Shown: positions 31,433 to 43,794 of the stretch, piece by piece | Layout of the letters: each line of letters begins with the position of its first letter | How positions within the stretch are numbered: the stretch's first letter is position 1 | From: Cordylochernes scorpioides | Taxonomy: Eukaryota > Arthropoda > Arachnida > Pseudoscorpiones > Chernetidae | NCBI GenBank assembly: GCA_030710605.1 | Contig: CP092880.1 | Coordinates: 14,364,454 to 14,428,453 of the forward strand | Reading direction: 5' to 3' | Length of the DNA: 64,000 nt | Program-made: the position numbers and the translations under genes | Notes under the pieces: generated by a model | The model's database searches: none | What the model was told of the DNA's origin: nothing | Seen by the model: the letters and a program-made list of their open reading frames with translations, nothing else

Positions 31433-32020
31433 TAGTAATATATATTTTGAATAGTGTCGTGTCTCTCCAGGCCACAAAACCACTCCTACACTTAAAACGG
31501 ATGTTATTTATTTGTCAAGCTAGAAGCTACAGTAGCAAAAGGAGTTTAAGGCAACAAGACTTCTCTATTACTCAGGCTGGATTGACTCTAACTTTATTCA
31601 TACGTCCTATTTATAGCACAAATACGTTAAACTATGTAAATTGTGTTACAAAAAAGAACAAATATGCAAAGACACAACAAATAGTATTTAATAATAATAA
31701 TTATTTAGAATGTAGCTCTGGAATATAAAGACATAAAATTTCTAGTTCCTTTGTACTGACTTAAATGGAGAATAAACTCAAGAAGTTTGCTTACTGCAGA
31801 AAATGTATGTAGTTGTGCTTATCAGAACAACATGTGGAAGAAAATAAATTCCAATTCATTCGAATTTATATATTTGTAAAATGTCACCAAACTGGGACAA
31901 TGACAAGACGAGATACCTGCGACGGATATCCGGTGCGACATTGGAGTTGTCAAGTCCAGTGGTCAATAAAGTGTCATCCCCGGGGGGTGGACATTGATCT
32001 GTCATGGTAGCTCTGGTAGG
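31433..32020. other. No supported feature
   Basis: A 116-codon open frame (31378-31728) begins inside the Helitron-like element and has no recognisable domain. Confidence 0.4.
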
Positions 32021-32024
32021 TCTG

Positions 32025-32930
32025 GTTTTCTTCGTGGTTCTGTTTGTTGTGGTGTGTTGATTGTCAAGATTATCGGTTAGGACTTTTAACTCAGGTTGGT
32101 TGTTTAGGTTGTTGTTTTTGGTAGATTTTGAAATCGTTGTTTTATTTAGATTGTTGATTCTGGTTTATTGTTTAAGTTATTCGATCTGGTTATATGTTTA
32201 TATTGTGTGTTGATTCTGGTTGATTTTTTAGATAGCCGGTTTCTATTATTTGTTTCGTTTGTTAGTTCTGTTTGTGTTATTTTTTTAATTGTTGGTTCTC
32301 ATTGTTTGTTTCGATTTTGGTTTTAGTGGTTGTTCAAGTGTTTTTCTGTTTGCTTTTGGTTGCTATCAAAATTGTTTGTTCTTTTTTTTTTTTAGATTAT
32401 AGGTTCTAGTTGATTTTTTAAGTTATTCGCTCTTGTCATATGTTCAGATTGTGTGTTGGTTCTGGTTGTTTGTTTTGTTTATTGATTATGCTTGATTGCT
32501 TATTTTGTTGGTTTTGGTCGATTGTTTATATTATTGGTTTTGGTTGTTTGTTTGAATTGTTGGTGCTGTTGACTTTTTCGATTGTTTGTCCTGGCCGTTT
32601 GTTTAGATGGTTGGTTTTGGTTGATTGCTTATATTGTTGGTTTTGGTTTATGTTTAGATTATTGGTTTTGGCTGTTTGTTCTAATTGTTGGTGCTGTTGA
32701 CTTTTTAGATTGTTGGTTTTCGCTGTTTGTTTCGATTGTTGTTTTTTGTTGTTTGTTTAGGTTTTTGTATCTGGTTGATTATTCATGTTGCGTGTGTGTG
32801 TTGGTTCTGTTAATTATTTAGATTTTTGGTTCAGATTGACTATTTTGAATGTTTGTTATTGTTGTTTGTTTAGGTGGCTTGTTCTGTTTGTTTGTTCATA
32901 TCATCGGTACTTGTCTTTTCTTATTGTGAG
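32025..32930 (+). repeat. T/G-rich degenerate repeat tract
   Basis: Nearly C-free + strand built from imperfect copies of phrases such as GTTGGTTCTGGTTGATTG and GTTTGTTTAGATTG about 30 bp long. ORFs across it encode Cys/Leu/Phe-rich strings and are not credible proteins. Confidence 0.7.
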
Positions 32931-33481
32931 CTCCATTCGTCAAAAAACATCTCTCATCAATTAATAGGAGAGTGGTAAAAACACCATGATAAAAAGCGAT
33001 GTGACTGAATTGTAAAGCAACATACTATATACAATTAAAAACATATAATTTACGTTCACGCTAAGTAATTAATTTCTATATAATTATTATATCTCGGATT
33101 GCATTTAAAAATCGTCATTCAATTCTTCTATTTTTGGCGAAATTGTGTTTTATTAAATTATCATTTGATATTATTAGGGTTCTTTCCTGGTATTCAAAAA
33201 GGAAAAATACGTGTTGATCAGTTATATTTTTCAATTTATCAAACAATTTGGCCGCTGAATCTCTTATTCTGGTAGAGCGCCATCTAGCGAATAAAATTGT
33301 AACTGATATCAATTTCGATTTTTTTATTATTTGTCCTAAATATCCAATTGCATCCTGAACACATTGGTATTAACCGCATTGCTCTAGGGCAAATATTCAC
33401 GGAGTTATTAATTTTTAAAATTGTGCAAGACTTTTGGATCACCCTGTTTGCATATGTATACACTTATTTTTACACATATAT

Positions 33482-33850
33482 TTACACAATATTAACGTTT
33501 CTTGTCTTCAGTTCATACGGCACCCAATATTCTACCTTTCGGATCATTCCCATTTCTTTCGGCTATGAAAAATGGCTGGTTGAGTGACTCCAAGTGTTTT
33601 CACGAATTCCTTTTGCGTTTGTGTTGGATCTTCATCGAGCCTTGCCTCTAATTCTTCATCCTCAAACTTTGTGGTGCTCCCGGTCTTTCTTCGTCTTCCA
33701 AATCAAAAATCTCAATTTTAAACAGTGAAAACCTCTTCTGACATGTTCGTTCAGCTAGAGCACGGTCACACTATAAACCTCCACTAAAATACGATTATTT
33801 TCAGCAGCTTTTTTCTTCAAATTGAAGTAATGAAGTAAAACTCTTCACAA
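33482..33850 (-). pseudogene. mariner transposase N-terminal fragment
   Basis: Across frameshifts the minus strand shows HYFNLKKKAAENNRILVEVY, CQKRFSLFK...FDLEDEERPG, EARLDEDPTQTQKEF, KTLGVTQ and WVPYEL, in the order of the mariner HTH domain and its linker. The catalytic D,D34D part is absent beyond 33482. Confidence 0.75.
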
Positions 33851-34196
33851 AAACACATTAATTGGTACAAAAATTGACATTTTTGGAGCAAACAGAAACT
33901 AGGTTGTTTATACTTCAGAGAAATGACGGTTACTGAAAAAGGAAGCCTTATGATGACGCTTTAAAATAATGGTGTTTCCAGTTGAAACAATGGCATTATA
34001 AACTGGTAGCGCCATCTTTATCAAAACAGCATGAACTTAGCTATACTCCCAATATTTTTTTGTATTTATATTTATTTTATGCATATATTATCATTATTTA
34101 ATCTTATTTGTTCATATTTATTCAGTTTTGTATTTAACTGTATATAAAAACGATGTAAAAATAAATAAGTTTTAATCCCAATCTATCTCTCTCTTT

Positions 34197-36327
34197 ATTG
34201 CTGCTGCTGTGATGGAGATGCATGGAGACATCTGAGGCTCTTCTTTGGACACGACAACAACAACAATACAGTATACACATCCAAGATAGAGGACATTGCT
34301 GCTGCTGTGATGGAGATGCATGGAGACATCTGAGGCTCTTCTTTGGACACGACAACAACAACAATACAGTATACACACCCAAGATAGAGGACATTGCTGC
34401 TGCTGTGATGGAGATGCATGGAGACATCTCAGGCTCTTCTTTGGACACGACAACAACAACAATACAGTATACACATCCAAGATAGAGGACATTGCTGCTG
34501 CTGTGATGGAGATGCATGGAGACATCTGAGGCTCTTCTTTGGACACGACAACAACAACAATACAGTATACACATCCAAGATAGAGGACATTGCTGCTGCT
34601 GTGATGGAGATGCATGGAGACATCTGAGGCTCTTCTTTGGACACGACAACAACAACAATACAGTATACACACCCAAGATAGAGGACATTGCTGCTGCTGT
34701 GATGGAGATGCATGGAGACATCTCAGGCTCTTCTTTGGACACGACAACAACAACAATACAGTATACACATCCAAGATAGAGGACATTGCTGCTGCTGTGA
34801 TGGAGATGCATGGAGACATCTGAGGCTCTTCTTTGGACACGACAACAACAACAATACAGTATACACATCCAAGATAGAGGACATTGCTGCTGCTGTGATG
34901 GAGATGCATGGAGACATCTGAGGCTCTTCTTTGGACACGACAACAACAACAATACAGTATACACATCCAAGATAGAGGACATTGCTGCTGCTGTGATGGA
35001 GATGCATGGAGACATCTGAGGCTCTTCTTTGGACACGACAACAACAACAATACAGTATACACATCCAAGATAGAGGACATTGCTGCTGCTGTGATGGAGA
35101 TGCATGGAGACATCTGAGGCTCTTCTTTGGACACGACAACAACAACAATACAGTATACACATCCAAGATAGAGGACATTGCTGCTGCTGTGATAGAGATG
35201 CATGGAGACATCTGAGGCTCTTCATTGGACACGACAACAACAACAATACAGTATACACATCCAAGATAGAGGACATTGCTGCTGCTGTGATAGAGATGCA
35301 TGGAGACATCTGAGGCTCTTCTTTGGACACGACAACAACAACAATACAGTATACACATCCAAGATAGAGGACATTGCTGCTGCTGTGATAGAGATGCATG
35401 GAGACATCTGAGGCTCTTCATTGGACACGACAACAACAACAATACAGTATACACATCCAAGATAGAGGACATTGCTGCTGCTGTGATGGAGATGCATGGA
35501 GACATCTGAGGCTCTTCATTGGACACGACAACAACAACAATACAGTATACACATCCAAGATAGAGGACATTGCTGCTGCTGTGATGGAGATGCATGGAGA
35601 CATCTGAGGCTCTTCATTGGACACGACAACAACAACAATACAGTATACACATCCAAGATAGAGGACATTGCTGCTGCTGTGATAGAGATGCATGGAGACA
35701 TCTGAGGCTCTTCATTGGACACGACAACAACAACAATACAGTATACACATCCAAGATAGAGGACATTGCTGCTGCTGTGATAGAGATGCATGGAGACATC
35801 TGAGGCTCTTCATTGGACACGACAACAACAACAATACAGTATACACATCCAAGATAGAGGACATTGCTGCTGCTGTGATGGAGATGCATGGAGACATCTG
35901 AGGCTCTTCATTGGACACGACAACAACAACAATACAGTATACACATCCAAGATAGAGGACATTGCTGCTGCTGTGATGGAGATGCATGGAGACATCTGAG
36001 GCTCTTCATTGGACACGACAACAACAACAATACAGTATACACATCCAAGATAGAGGACATTGCTGCTGCTGTGATGGAGATGCATGGAGACATCTGAGGC
36101 TCTTCTTTGGACACGACAACAACAACAATACAGTATACACATCCAAGATAGAGGACATTGCTGCTGCTGTGATGGAGATGCATGGAGACATCTGAGGCTC
36201 TTCATTGGACACGACAACAACAACAATACAGTATACACATCCAAGATAGAGGACATTGCTGCTGCTGTGATGGAGATGCATGGAGACATCTGAGGCTCTT
36301 CATTGGACACGACAACAACAACAACAT
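34197..36327. repeat. 98-bp minisatellite, about 22 units
   Basis: Units repeat every 98 bp, each with GCTGCTGCTGTGATGGAGA, CATCTGAGGCTCTTC and CGACAACAACAACAATACAG. Diagnostic variants (CTTTGG/CATTGG, GATGGA/GATAGA, ACACCC/ACATCC, CTGAGG/CTCAGG) are distributed in blocks. In the left part they define a three-unit 294-bp higher-order repeat (34222 and 34516). Because 98 is not a multiple of 3 and stops are rare on the minus strand, ORFs up to 421 codons appear by chance. Confidence 0.95.
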
Positions 36328-36519
36328 CCCTCTCTTTATCTCTCGAGGAATTTCTCCCTCTTCATAAACCTTTTGCGCAAAAATATGCTGAGTAATAAAA
36401 AGATAAGAAAGATTAATCCCTTGAACATCTCACAGGTCCATGTACGACCTTTCTATAAAATTATATTTAATATTCATTAACCTTTTAACTCAAACATAAA
36501 CAATTTTTTTATGATGCAC

Positions 36520-37010
36520 TAGCGCGCCATCTGTTATCAAAATTCGAAACTATTTTAAAGGCATAAGATTATTTTTGAAATTAAACAATTTCTCTCTTCT
36601 GGTCTTACTGAAATGGAAAAATTAATGGGAGGGCTTGGCTCATCAGTGGTGAACCCTCCCAGCGGTTTCGCCAGTTTAATCTACCATACCGCTGTTAAGT
36701 AAGTTCCAAAAATGAAATATAACAGCGGTATTTTAAAATAAAAATACAACCTTTCGCAATGATTTTCTTTTATTATGATATTAATATCATAATAAAAGAA
36801 ACTCATTGCGAAAGGTTGTATTTTTATTTTAAAATTTGTAGCGCAATTTTTTCGTTTACTTCATAACAGCGGTATGGTAGATTAAACTGCCGAAACCGCT
36901 GGGAGGGTTCACCACTGATGAGCCAGGCCCTCCCATTAATTTTTCCATTGCAGTAAGGGAAGTAGAAATTGTTTAATTTCAAAAAGAATCTTACGCCTTT
37001 AAAATTTTTC
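36520..37010. mobile_element. Large foldback element, family E, with permuted hammerhead pieces in both arms
   Basis: Both arms carry, read inward to outward, AACAGCGGTA, TGGTAGATTAAACTG, GAAACCGCT, GGGAGGGTTCACCA, CTGATGA and GCC. The left arm is on the - strand and the right arm on the + strand. The outer arms match 26421-26650. Confidence 0.65.
36731..36834. repeat. Near-perfect palindrome at the foldback centre
   Basis: ATTTTAAAATAAAAATACAA and CCTTTCGCAATGA on the left recur inverted on the right around TTATGATATTAATATCATAA; arms of about 50 bp with almost no spacer. Confidence 0.85.
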
Positions 37011-37178
37011 TATATAGATATCTTATTTTTTTTAAATTTCACATTATTGGATTGTTAAATTATATTATTCAGGTTGGTATATAGAGAAATATATAACTCA
37101 AATTTGGAAAGTAGAGATGTGACATGCCACTATATATTTTATTTTGTAAATTTGAGGTCAATTCTTCAGAACAATAAA

Positions 37179-37355
37179 CAGTTAAACCTGTCTATAGCGC
37201 CCCTTCTTGGGACTCATCAAAATAGGGTGCTATAGAGAGGGGATGCTATAGACAGGTCACTTTTTATGTAAATCGCATCGTACTACGTATTTAAAATCGG
37301 GCGCTATAGAGAGGGAAGCGCTATTTAGAGTTGGCGCTATAGACAGGTTTAACTG
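37179..37355. mobile_element. 177-bp MITE with pogo-like TIRs
   Basis: TIRs CAGTTAAACCTGTCTATAGC and its inverse at the right end (23 bp in all), TA on the right flank, no coding capacity. A different family from the 10807 MITE. Confidence 0.75.
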
Positions 37356-37359
37356 TATA

Positions 37360-38240
37360 ATAGTGATTGAAAACCTTTAAGCTTACTAAACTCAGATGAT
37401 GGCATATTAATTATTCAGTGAAGATGTTGAAAACAAAGGTAAAAAGAGTTAGTCCTATTGGACCAAATAATATAAAGAATGTTTGATTTTAGAGTTTGCT
37501 TCAGAGCCAATGTTTACCCACTTCCATTTTACTTAAAAAAAAAAACTTGAAAGAAAAGTATTTTCATGTTTGTTCGTAAAACAATAAATTCGAAATATTT
37601 TTGCTTATTACCAAATTCTCTATTCGGAATTATCTTTGAATTTTATTTCTACTTTTTAAATCATTGTATGTTGTATGTGTGATATAAAATTTATAAGATA
37701 TTTGTGCGTGTCTGTGTGTTTAATCAAAGTTACATTCTATGTATGTTAATGTGGAGAATTTACTGAAAAGTATTTGATAAAAAAGATAACTTAATGATAA
37801 AACACTAGAGATTTATTTTGCATATTTAAATGTTTTATCTACTATAACATATATGAATTTTCTTATTGAAAATTATTAATTAATATAACTTAATGATAGG
37901 TCCTAACTCTCGCGCAATCTTAATACTCATTTTCACTTGTCTATATTAAATATTGTCTCAATTTTAACCTTTATTCCAACAATTGAAAAATATATTTTTG
38001 AGATTCTTGATTTCAAATTTTGGAAAATGTATCGACACCTTTACACTACAACATCTCACTATATCACATCATACCTTCCCAGAGAGATCGTTACTATCCG
38101 CTAAAACTTTGATTACTTACCTTGATTCTATCTTAACTACGCACGCTTCTTTGCTGTAACCTTCCCAACAGTCGAACTTGAGTAGACAGTTAGAGAATCG
38201 GTGACTAACAAATTATTTCATTTCTAAATATTCATTTCTT
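37360..38240. other. AT-rich stretch, no gene seen
   Basis: No supported ORF, RNA or repeat boundary. Confidence 0.4.
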
Positions 38241-38269
38241 AAACAAGGTATGTCTTCATCCCTCTTCGC

Positions 38270-38485
38270 ACCTGATACCGAAGACTTCCAGGATTTTCAC
38301 TTTAAAATGTGCCAAGTTTCAGTTTGGTTCCTTGTACTGTCCGGTGGGGTTGAACCTTTGAGAAAATTAGGGGACATTGAAACATTTTTTTGGAAAAAAA
38401 AAAAGTCCCAATTCGGGATTCGAGACCGTGTCGTTACTGTCAAAAAGCAACGGTTTAGGGCACTCGTTTACCGACTCCCTAAGAT
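38270..38485 (-). mobile_element. tRNA-derived SINE, diverged copy
   Basis: Minus strand shows the CCGTTGCTTTTTGACAGTAA-like head and CCAACCCCACC-related body of the 21677 SINE, with a decayed B box. Confidence 0.45.
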
Positions 38486-38597
38486 CATATTTAATCTGTC
38501 GCATGTCAAGGAAGGAAAAAAGGGTGTCATACAAGCAAATTTAAGATTTTACAAGAGGCTAAATCCTGGTTAGGATAGGTCTTCATTATGTTTTATA

Positions 38598-39113
38598 CTA
38601 GACGAATGACCCGGGCAACGCCCGTGTTTTACCCGATTGAATGTTTTTATTCAAATACTATTCGTTACAATTATAAATTGGCGCCGTGGATGTCACACTT
38701 GTGAAACGTCCCGCTGCAAACTTTGTGTCTGAGAAGCGATATTTTTATAGAAAGATGATCTGGCTTTTGTTTTCTGCTCGAATGAATGTTTTTCTGTTAG
38801 AATTTTGTTCCTGCGTACAAAATAATGAACTGGTTTCACCCGTGGTCTCTGCTTTTTGGAATTTTTCCCGATATAATTTTGTATCTGATAATCAAACATG
38901 ATACAGCAATATCGTCATCATCATTTTCTGACTAAAAATATATAGTTTTAATAATTGATTTATCTATATTTTTAAATAGCCTATCGTCTTCCCCGTATTT
39001 TTTACCTATGTATGGAAATTTTGGTTTGAATTAGTGAACTACTGCGAATTTGTATACCGGACATACAAACAAACATACAAACAGACAAACATTCATTTTT
39101 ATATATAGAGAGA
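38598..39113 (-). mobile_element. Complete Helitron-like element (516 bp)
   Basis: Minus strand starts TCTCTCTATATATAAAAATG after an A (39114) and ends with an imperfect GC hairpin and CTAG at 38598-38601 before a T, i.e. an A|T insertion. There is no tRNA in this copy and no Rep/helicase gene. A 32-bp minisatellite begins exactly at its 5' edge. Confidence 0.65.
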
Positions 39114-39114
39114 T

Positions 39115-40195
39115 TTACTCTTCATTGTTGGCTTTTTATATTATATTTACTCTTCATTGTTGGCTTTTTATCTTACATTCACTCTGTTGGCTTTTTATAT
39201 TACATTTACTCATCATTGTTGGCTTTTTATCTTACATTCATTCTTCAAGGTTGGCTTTTATATTACATTCACTCTTCATTGTTGGGTTTTTATCTTACAT
39301 TCACTCTGTTGGCTTTTTATTTTACATTTACTCTTCATTGTTGGCTTTTTATCTTACATTCACTCTTCATTGTTGGCTTTTAATATTATATTTACTCTTC
39401 ATTGTTGGCTTTTTATCTTACATTCATTCTTCATTGTTGGCTTTTTATATTAAATTTACTATTCATTGTTGGCTTTTTATCTTACATTCACTCTTCATTG
39501 TTGGCTTTATATCTTACATTCATTCTTCATTGTTGGCTTTTTATATTACATTTACTCTTCATTGTTGCCTTTTTATCTTACATTCACTCTTCATTGTTGG
39601 CTTTTTATATTATATTTACTCTTCATTGTTGGCTTTTTATCTTACATTCATTCTTCATTGTTGGCTTTTTATATTAAATTTACTATTCATTGTTGGCTTT
39701 TTAATCTTACTTTCACTCTTCATTGTTGGCTTTATATCTTACATTCATTCTTCATTGTTGGCTTTTTATATTACATTTACTCTTCATTGTTGCCTTTTTA
39801 ACTTACATTCACTCTTCATTGTTGGCTTTTTATATTATATTTACTCTTCATTGTTGGCTTTTTATCTTACATTTACTCTTCATTGTTGGCTTTTTATCTT
39901 ACATTCATTCTTCATTGTTGGCTTTTTATATCATATTTACTCTTCATTTTTGGCTTTTTATCTTACATTCATTCTTCATTGTTGGCTTTTTATATTATAT
40001 TTACTCTTCATTGTTGGCTTTTTATCTTACATTTATTCTTCATTGTTGGCTTTTTATATTACATTTACTCTTTATTGTTGGCTTTTTATCTTACATTCAT
40101 TCTTCATTGTTGGCTTTTTATATCATATTTACTCTTCATTGTTGGCTTTTTATCTTACATTCATTCTTCATTGTTGGCTTTTTATATTATACTAA
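39115..40195. repeat. 32-bp minisatellite, about 34 units
   Basis: Unit CTTCATTGTTGGCTTTTTAT followed by CTTACATTCA-type variants (TATTATATTTA, TATTACATTTA). Occasional single-base indels shift the frame. The 381-codon ORF across it is a repeat artefact. Confidence 0.93.
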
Positions 40196-40834
40196 TGATG
40201 ATGCGCGCGCATCCGTGACATGAGGAATTGAGGAATTGAGGAATTGACGGTGGAAAGACGGGGGGGGGGGGTCGTGACTATATATGTTGATTATTTATAT
40301 TGATACGTGCTGTAAATATCTCAAAATTATTATTCTCATATTTAATTTTTCATAGAACTTTATTCCAATAATCATCATCACTTAGCATTGTTTAGATGAC
40401 GACTTTGTAAAAATAAGACGTTGGTTAAAAATAAAAACTAACGAGACATACATTCTTGATTATTTATTTCCTTTACATTAAAAATAGCTATAAAAGAAAA
40501 ACTTACATACATCCGCTACAATATGTAATATATATATGCTGAACCGCCCCTTTAACATATATATTGATTGTACATTTATGTACTAGGTTGCTCTTGCTGA
40601 GCGACTCACCTGATAAAGTTATTTTAAACAGGAACTCAAGAAATCAAAGCCGTCCCTGTACTGAGCCTGAAACCATGGTATACAGGTTGGCTTTTGTCTG
40701 AATTTCCCAAAACTGGTGTTGGGGCTCATTCTTCCTTATCACTAGTAAAGTATTTTACAACGGTGATAAACATAATGCTTCCCTCTGATACATAATTAAA
40801 AGTAGAGATAACACTCTAGGTGTATATATATATA

Positions 40835-41540
40835 TGTAGTTATCCCGAGTATAAACCAACGTGTGAATAGACTGGCAGACCACCCACACTCCACATCTGG
40901 TGGAATGCAAAGCCCCTCTCACACCTGGTGACATGCAAGGCCCCCTTTCTCAGAAACGGCCCCTGTCGCATAAGGCCCCCCGTCTTAACCTATAAATACA
41001 GTCCCTTTACAGTCACTTCACAGTGAGTGCAGCATCTGTGTGAGCCCACGTCGGTCGTCCCTCAAAGCCATCTCATCCATCATAGTCGTGAGGCTGAAGT
41101 GTTCTTCCCGAACGTGGACAGCTAGAAGCAAAGGCAAGGCTAGATGTTAGTTCGGAGCGGGTGGGAGACAGTCCACGGGACAGAGGTGGAGGCCATGGCA
41201 CAAACATGGATGCTTAACACCGAGACAATAAGAGCCTGAAGCGGCCTGCGTAAATTGACACACCATATCTAACTCCGAATAGACACTGATAGACGCTCAT
41301 AAAAAGCCCCGGAAAAGACCACCGGTCTTATAAAAATTCACCACAGGAAGAAAGGAAGCATAGATGGAGCTCCAGTACTCCAGGCAGTGCAGCACCCAAT
41401 AACAGCCTCCAGGTCCGAAGCATGTCCAGTGGCCACACCGTGCAGGATAGCGTATCACTGAACAGGCTAGTGTGGAATCAGCCGCGTTCTAGTCTTTGCT
41501 TTCCTCGTCCAAATTGACCAAGGCATTCGCTGATTCTTCA
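40835..41540 (+). promoter_or_regulatory. Promoter-like, possible solo LTR in a TA tract
   Basis: TGTAGTTATCCCGAG begins right after TATATATATA. TATAAATA at 40991-40998 is followed about 31 bp later by a TTCACAGTGAG start-site-like sequence. The region is unusually GC-rich for the window. Its right boundary is not clear and no coding sequence follows. Confidence 0.4.
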
Positions 41541-41700
41541 TGGAGTATATGCCTTGTTTAAAGGTCAGTTCTTTTCGCCCCGAAAGCTAGCCAATCACAA
41601 TCTAATACAGTAAAACGTCCTTTTAAAATAAGGCAATGAATCCGATGTTTCAAAATTTCCGATCTTTTAATATAAATAAACATTTTCATTTTATATGGTA

Positions 41701-41890
41701 CTAGCGAATGTCCCCGGCTTCGCCCGGTTTTTACCCGAGTAAAGGTTTGCCTAACAAACATTTGTTAAAACGATTCTAGCAAACATCCAATCGTTACTGA
41801 ATCTATATTTGTCAAGATAACTTTATGTTTGATGCTCTGCTCCACCTAGCTGTACCCGTTCACACGTTGCTGTGTTTGAACAAAACGGCA
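41701..41890 (-). mobile_element. Helitron-like 3' end (variant family)
   Basis: CTAG at 41701-41704 with CCCGGC...GCCCGG hairpin and GGTAAAAACC-type tail on the minus strand; the rest is diverged. Confidence 0.4.
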
Positions 41891-42228
41891 GTTTGATACC
41901 TCAAACATAATTTATTAATGATCAAATGTATACATACAAAAATGAAAATTAAAAATAAAATTATCCCTTCATATATGTCATTTGAATATAACATATATAC
42001 AAAACATAGATATACATAGTTGATGGTAGAATAAACATGCTTCTTGACTTGTGATATTAAGCAATATTGCAAACGAATTTCAATTGAACAATAATTTTGT
42101 AATTATTAAATATCATCATGAAATGAATTATATTTGATGATTGATGGTGAAATTTATCTTAGTAGCGCTAGAACCCCAACTCTGATTTAAAAAAAATAAA
42201 TTAAAAACCCTTCCGGGGATATACCTAA

Positions 42229-42777
42229 CTAGCCAAATGATCCGGGCAACGCCCGTGTTTTAATTTAGACACGTGGACCTGTTGGATCATTAACGCCCGT
42301 GTTTTACCCGATTGAATGTTTTTATTCAAATACTATTTGTTACAATTATAAATTGGCGCCTTAAATAAATGCATATATTAGTTAATAACTATAGCCTATG
42401 TGCTTTATCTGTCTATGTACTGTTGGCTTCCTTAGGCGTCTCTTACTGGGAAAAAGAAAGAGAGGATTCCATTTAGTTATTAACTAATATATGCATTTAT
42501 TTAAGGAGCGACCCGCTCCAACACAATAGTTACAAAAACGAAAAAGCGAGTGGGGGAGGCATGATGGGGGGGGATGGCAAAGGTGGCGTGATCGTAGCCA
42601 ACCAATAGGAGAGCGCCATTCCAAAAAAAAAGCAAACGGTGACAGAGATGAAAAAGAATTGATGACGCTCGTAACTGTATATAGAATAATTTACCAAAGT
42701 TTCACGGCGATTGGATGTATGGTTTTTGAATCTATCGAGTACAGACAGACACACATTCATTTATATATAGATAGATA
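42229..42777 (-). mobile_element. Helitron-like element interrupted by a MITE
   Basis: CTAG at 42229-42232 on the 3' side; the body matches 8336-8663 without tRNA. The 5' side ends in a TATATATAGATAGATAGAT tract near 42777. Interrupted at GGCGCC by 42361-42504. Confidence 0.6.
42361..42504. mobile_element. 144-bp MITE with 31-bp TIRs, nested
   Basis: TTAAATAAATGCATATATTA (plus 11 bp) on the left is perfectly inverted on the right. Both ends show TTAA, which could be a piggyBac-type target site. No coding capacity. Confidence 0.75.
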
Positions 42778-43189
42778 GATAAAGTGAGAATAAGTTAGTA
42801 TTTTATAAAGGAAAAATTAAGCTACCCGGTATGTTAACGACCTAATTGTTCTAAAGGAACCTGGGTTAATAAACGATTATATTTTAATAGATTGTTTTGT
42901 ATATTTTCATTTTAAAAATTATTATATTGTCATGTATTTAATAGTTTTGCATAGTATTATTTTACCAAAATTACGATTGTCTTATGTATTTAAAATATCA
43001 AAACTTACTTACCTATTTCAATCAGCATATTTATATTTAAATATAGCTTATTATAACACAAGATTATTACTATTTTTACAAACAAATATTTATATTTTTA
43101 TATAACAAAAAGTCCTCCTTTCCTATTGTTTTTCTTCTTTGTTGTTGTTTTCTTCTTCTGCTTTTAGTGATGATGATAAGGTATCTACT

Positions 43190-43466
43190 TATATATTTGC
43201 CTTATTCTGTCTGTTTGTCTGTTTGAAGCTCACGAATGGGATTTTTCATAACCATCGGTGGTTCAGTGGTAGAATGCTCGCCTGCCACGCGGGCGGCCCG
43301 GGTTCGATTCCCGGCCGATACATTTTTTTTTTTTTTACAATTTTTAAAACTCATTTATATATTATACAAGAATGACATCCACGGCGCCAATTTATAATTG
43401 TAACGAATAGTATTTGAATAAAAGCATTTAATCGGGTAAAACCCGGGCGTTGCCCGGGTCATTCGT
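43190..43466 (+). mobile_element. Helitron-like element with tRNA-Gly, 3' CTAG lost
   Basis: Shares body and CCCGGGCGTT/GCCCGGG hairpin with 22090-22318; after TCATTCGT the expected CTAG is replaced by ATAT. Confidence 0.55.
43252..43321 (+). tRNA. Pseudo-tRNA-Gly(GCC)
   Basis: D, anticodon and T arms are intact, but the first two acceptor pairs are broken (CCATCGG versus CCGATAC). A T run follows. Confidence 0.55.
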
Positions 43467-43794
43467 ATATAATAATTGAATAAACGAATGCAAGACAAAA
43501 TCACCGCGAATGTTTCTTTTTTTTTAAGGCAATTTCTTTTTAAGGCAATTATCGTTATTTATCTTTAATTTTTGTTTCGATTTTATTGAAAAAAAAACGA
43601 TATGGTGCCTTTAAAAAATGATCTTTATTACTATGCAGTTTTCTATTTAGTCAATATACCTAAGTTCATGTTGCAAATGTAATTATCTCTATCGATTTAG
43701 TAGGTGAAATGCAAAAAAAAAAAATCGACATGATGAAATCTTTATGAAAATTCACATTTTTATTTTTATATTTTCAAGACACACACAGTTTGGG

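Noticed and set aside
34134..35399. 421-codon minus-strand ORF and similar long ORFs
   Set aside because: They read the 98-bp minisatellite in rotating frames; no start context, domain or codon signal beyond the repeat.
36600..36660. Standard hammerhead call on the family E centre
   Set aside because: CUGAUGA lacks a downstream GAAA; the GAAA piece lies upstream, so no type I, II or III fold is complete. Reported as a permuted motif instead.
39050..40195. 381-codon Leu/Phe-rich ORF
   Set aside because: Lies over the 32-bp minisatellite; parallel ORFs exist in other frames.
40255..40275. G-rich run as a G-quadplex or telomeric signal
   Set aside because: A single G10 homopolymer next to a minisatellite, no repeated GGG tracts.
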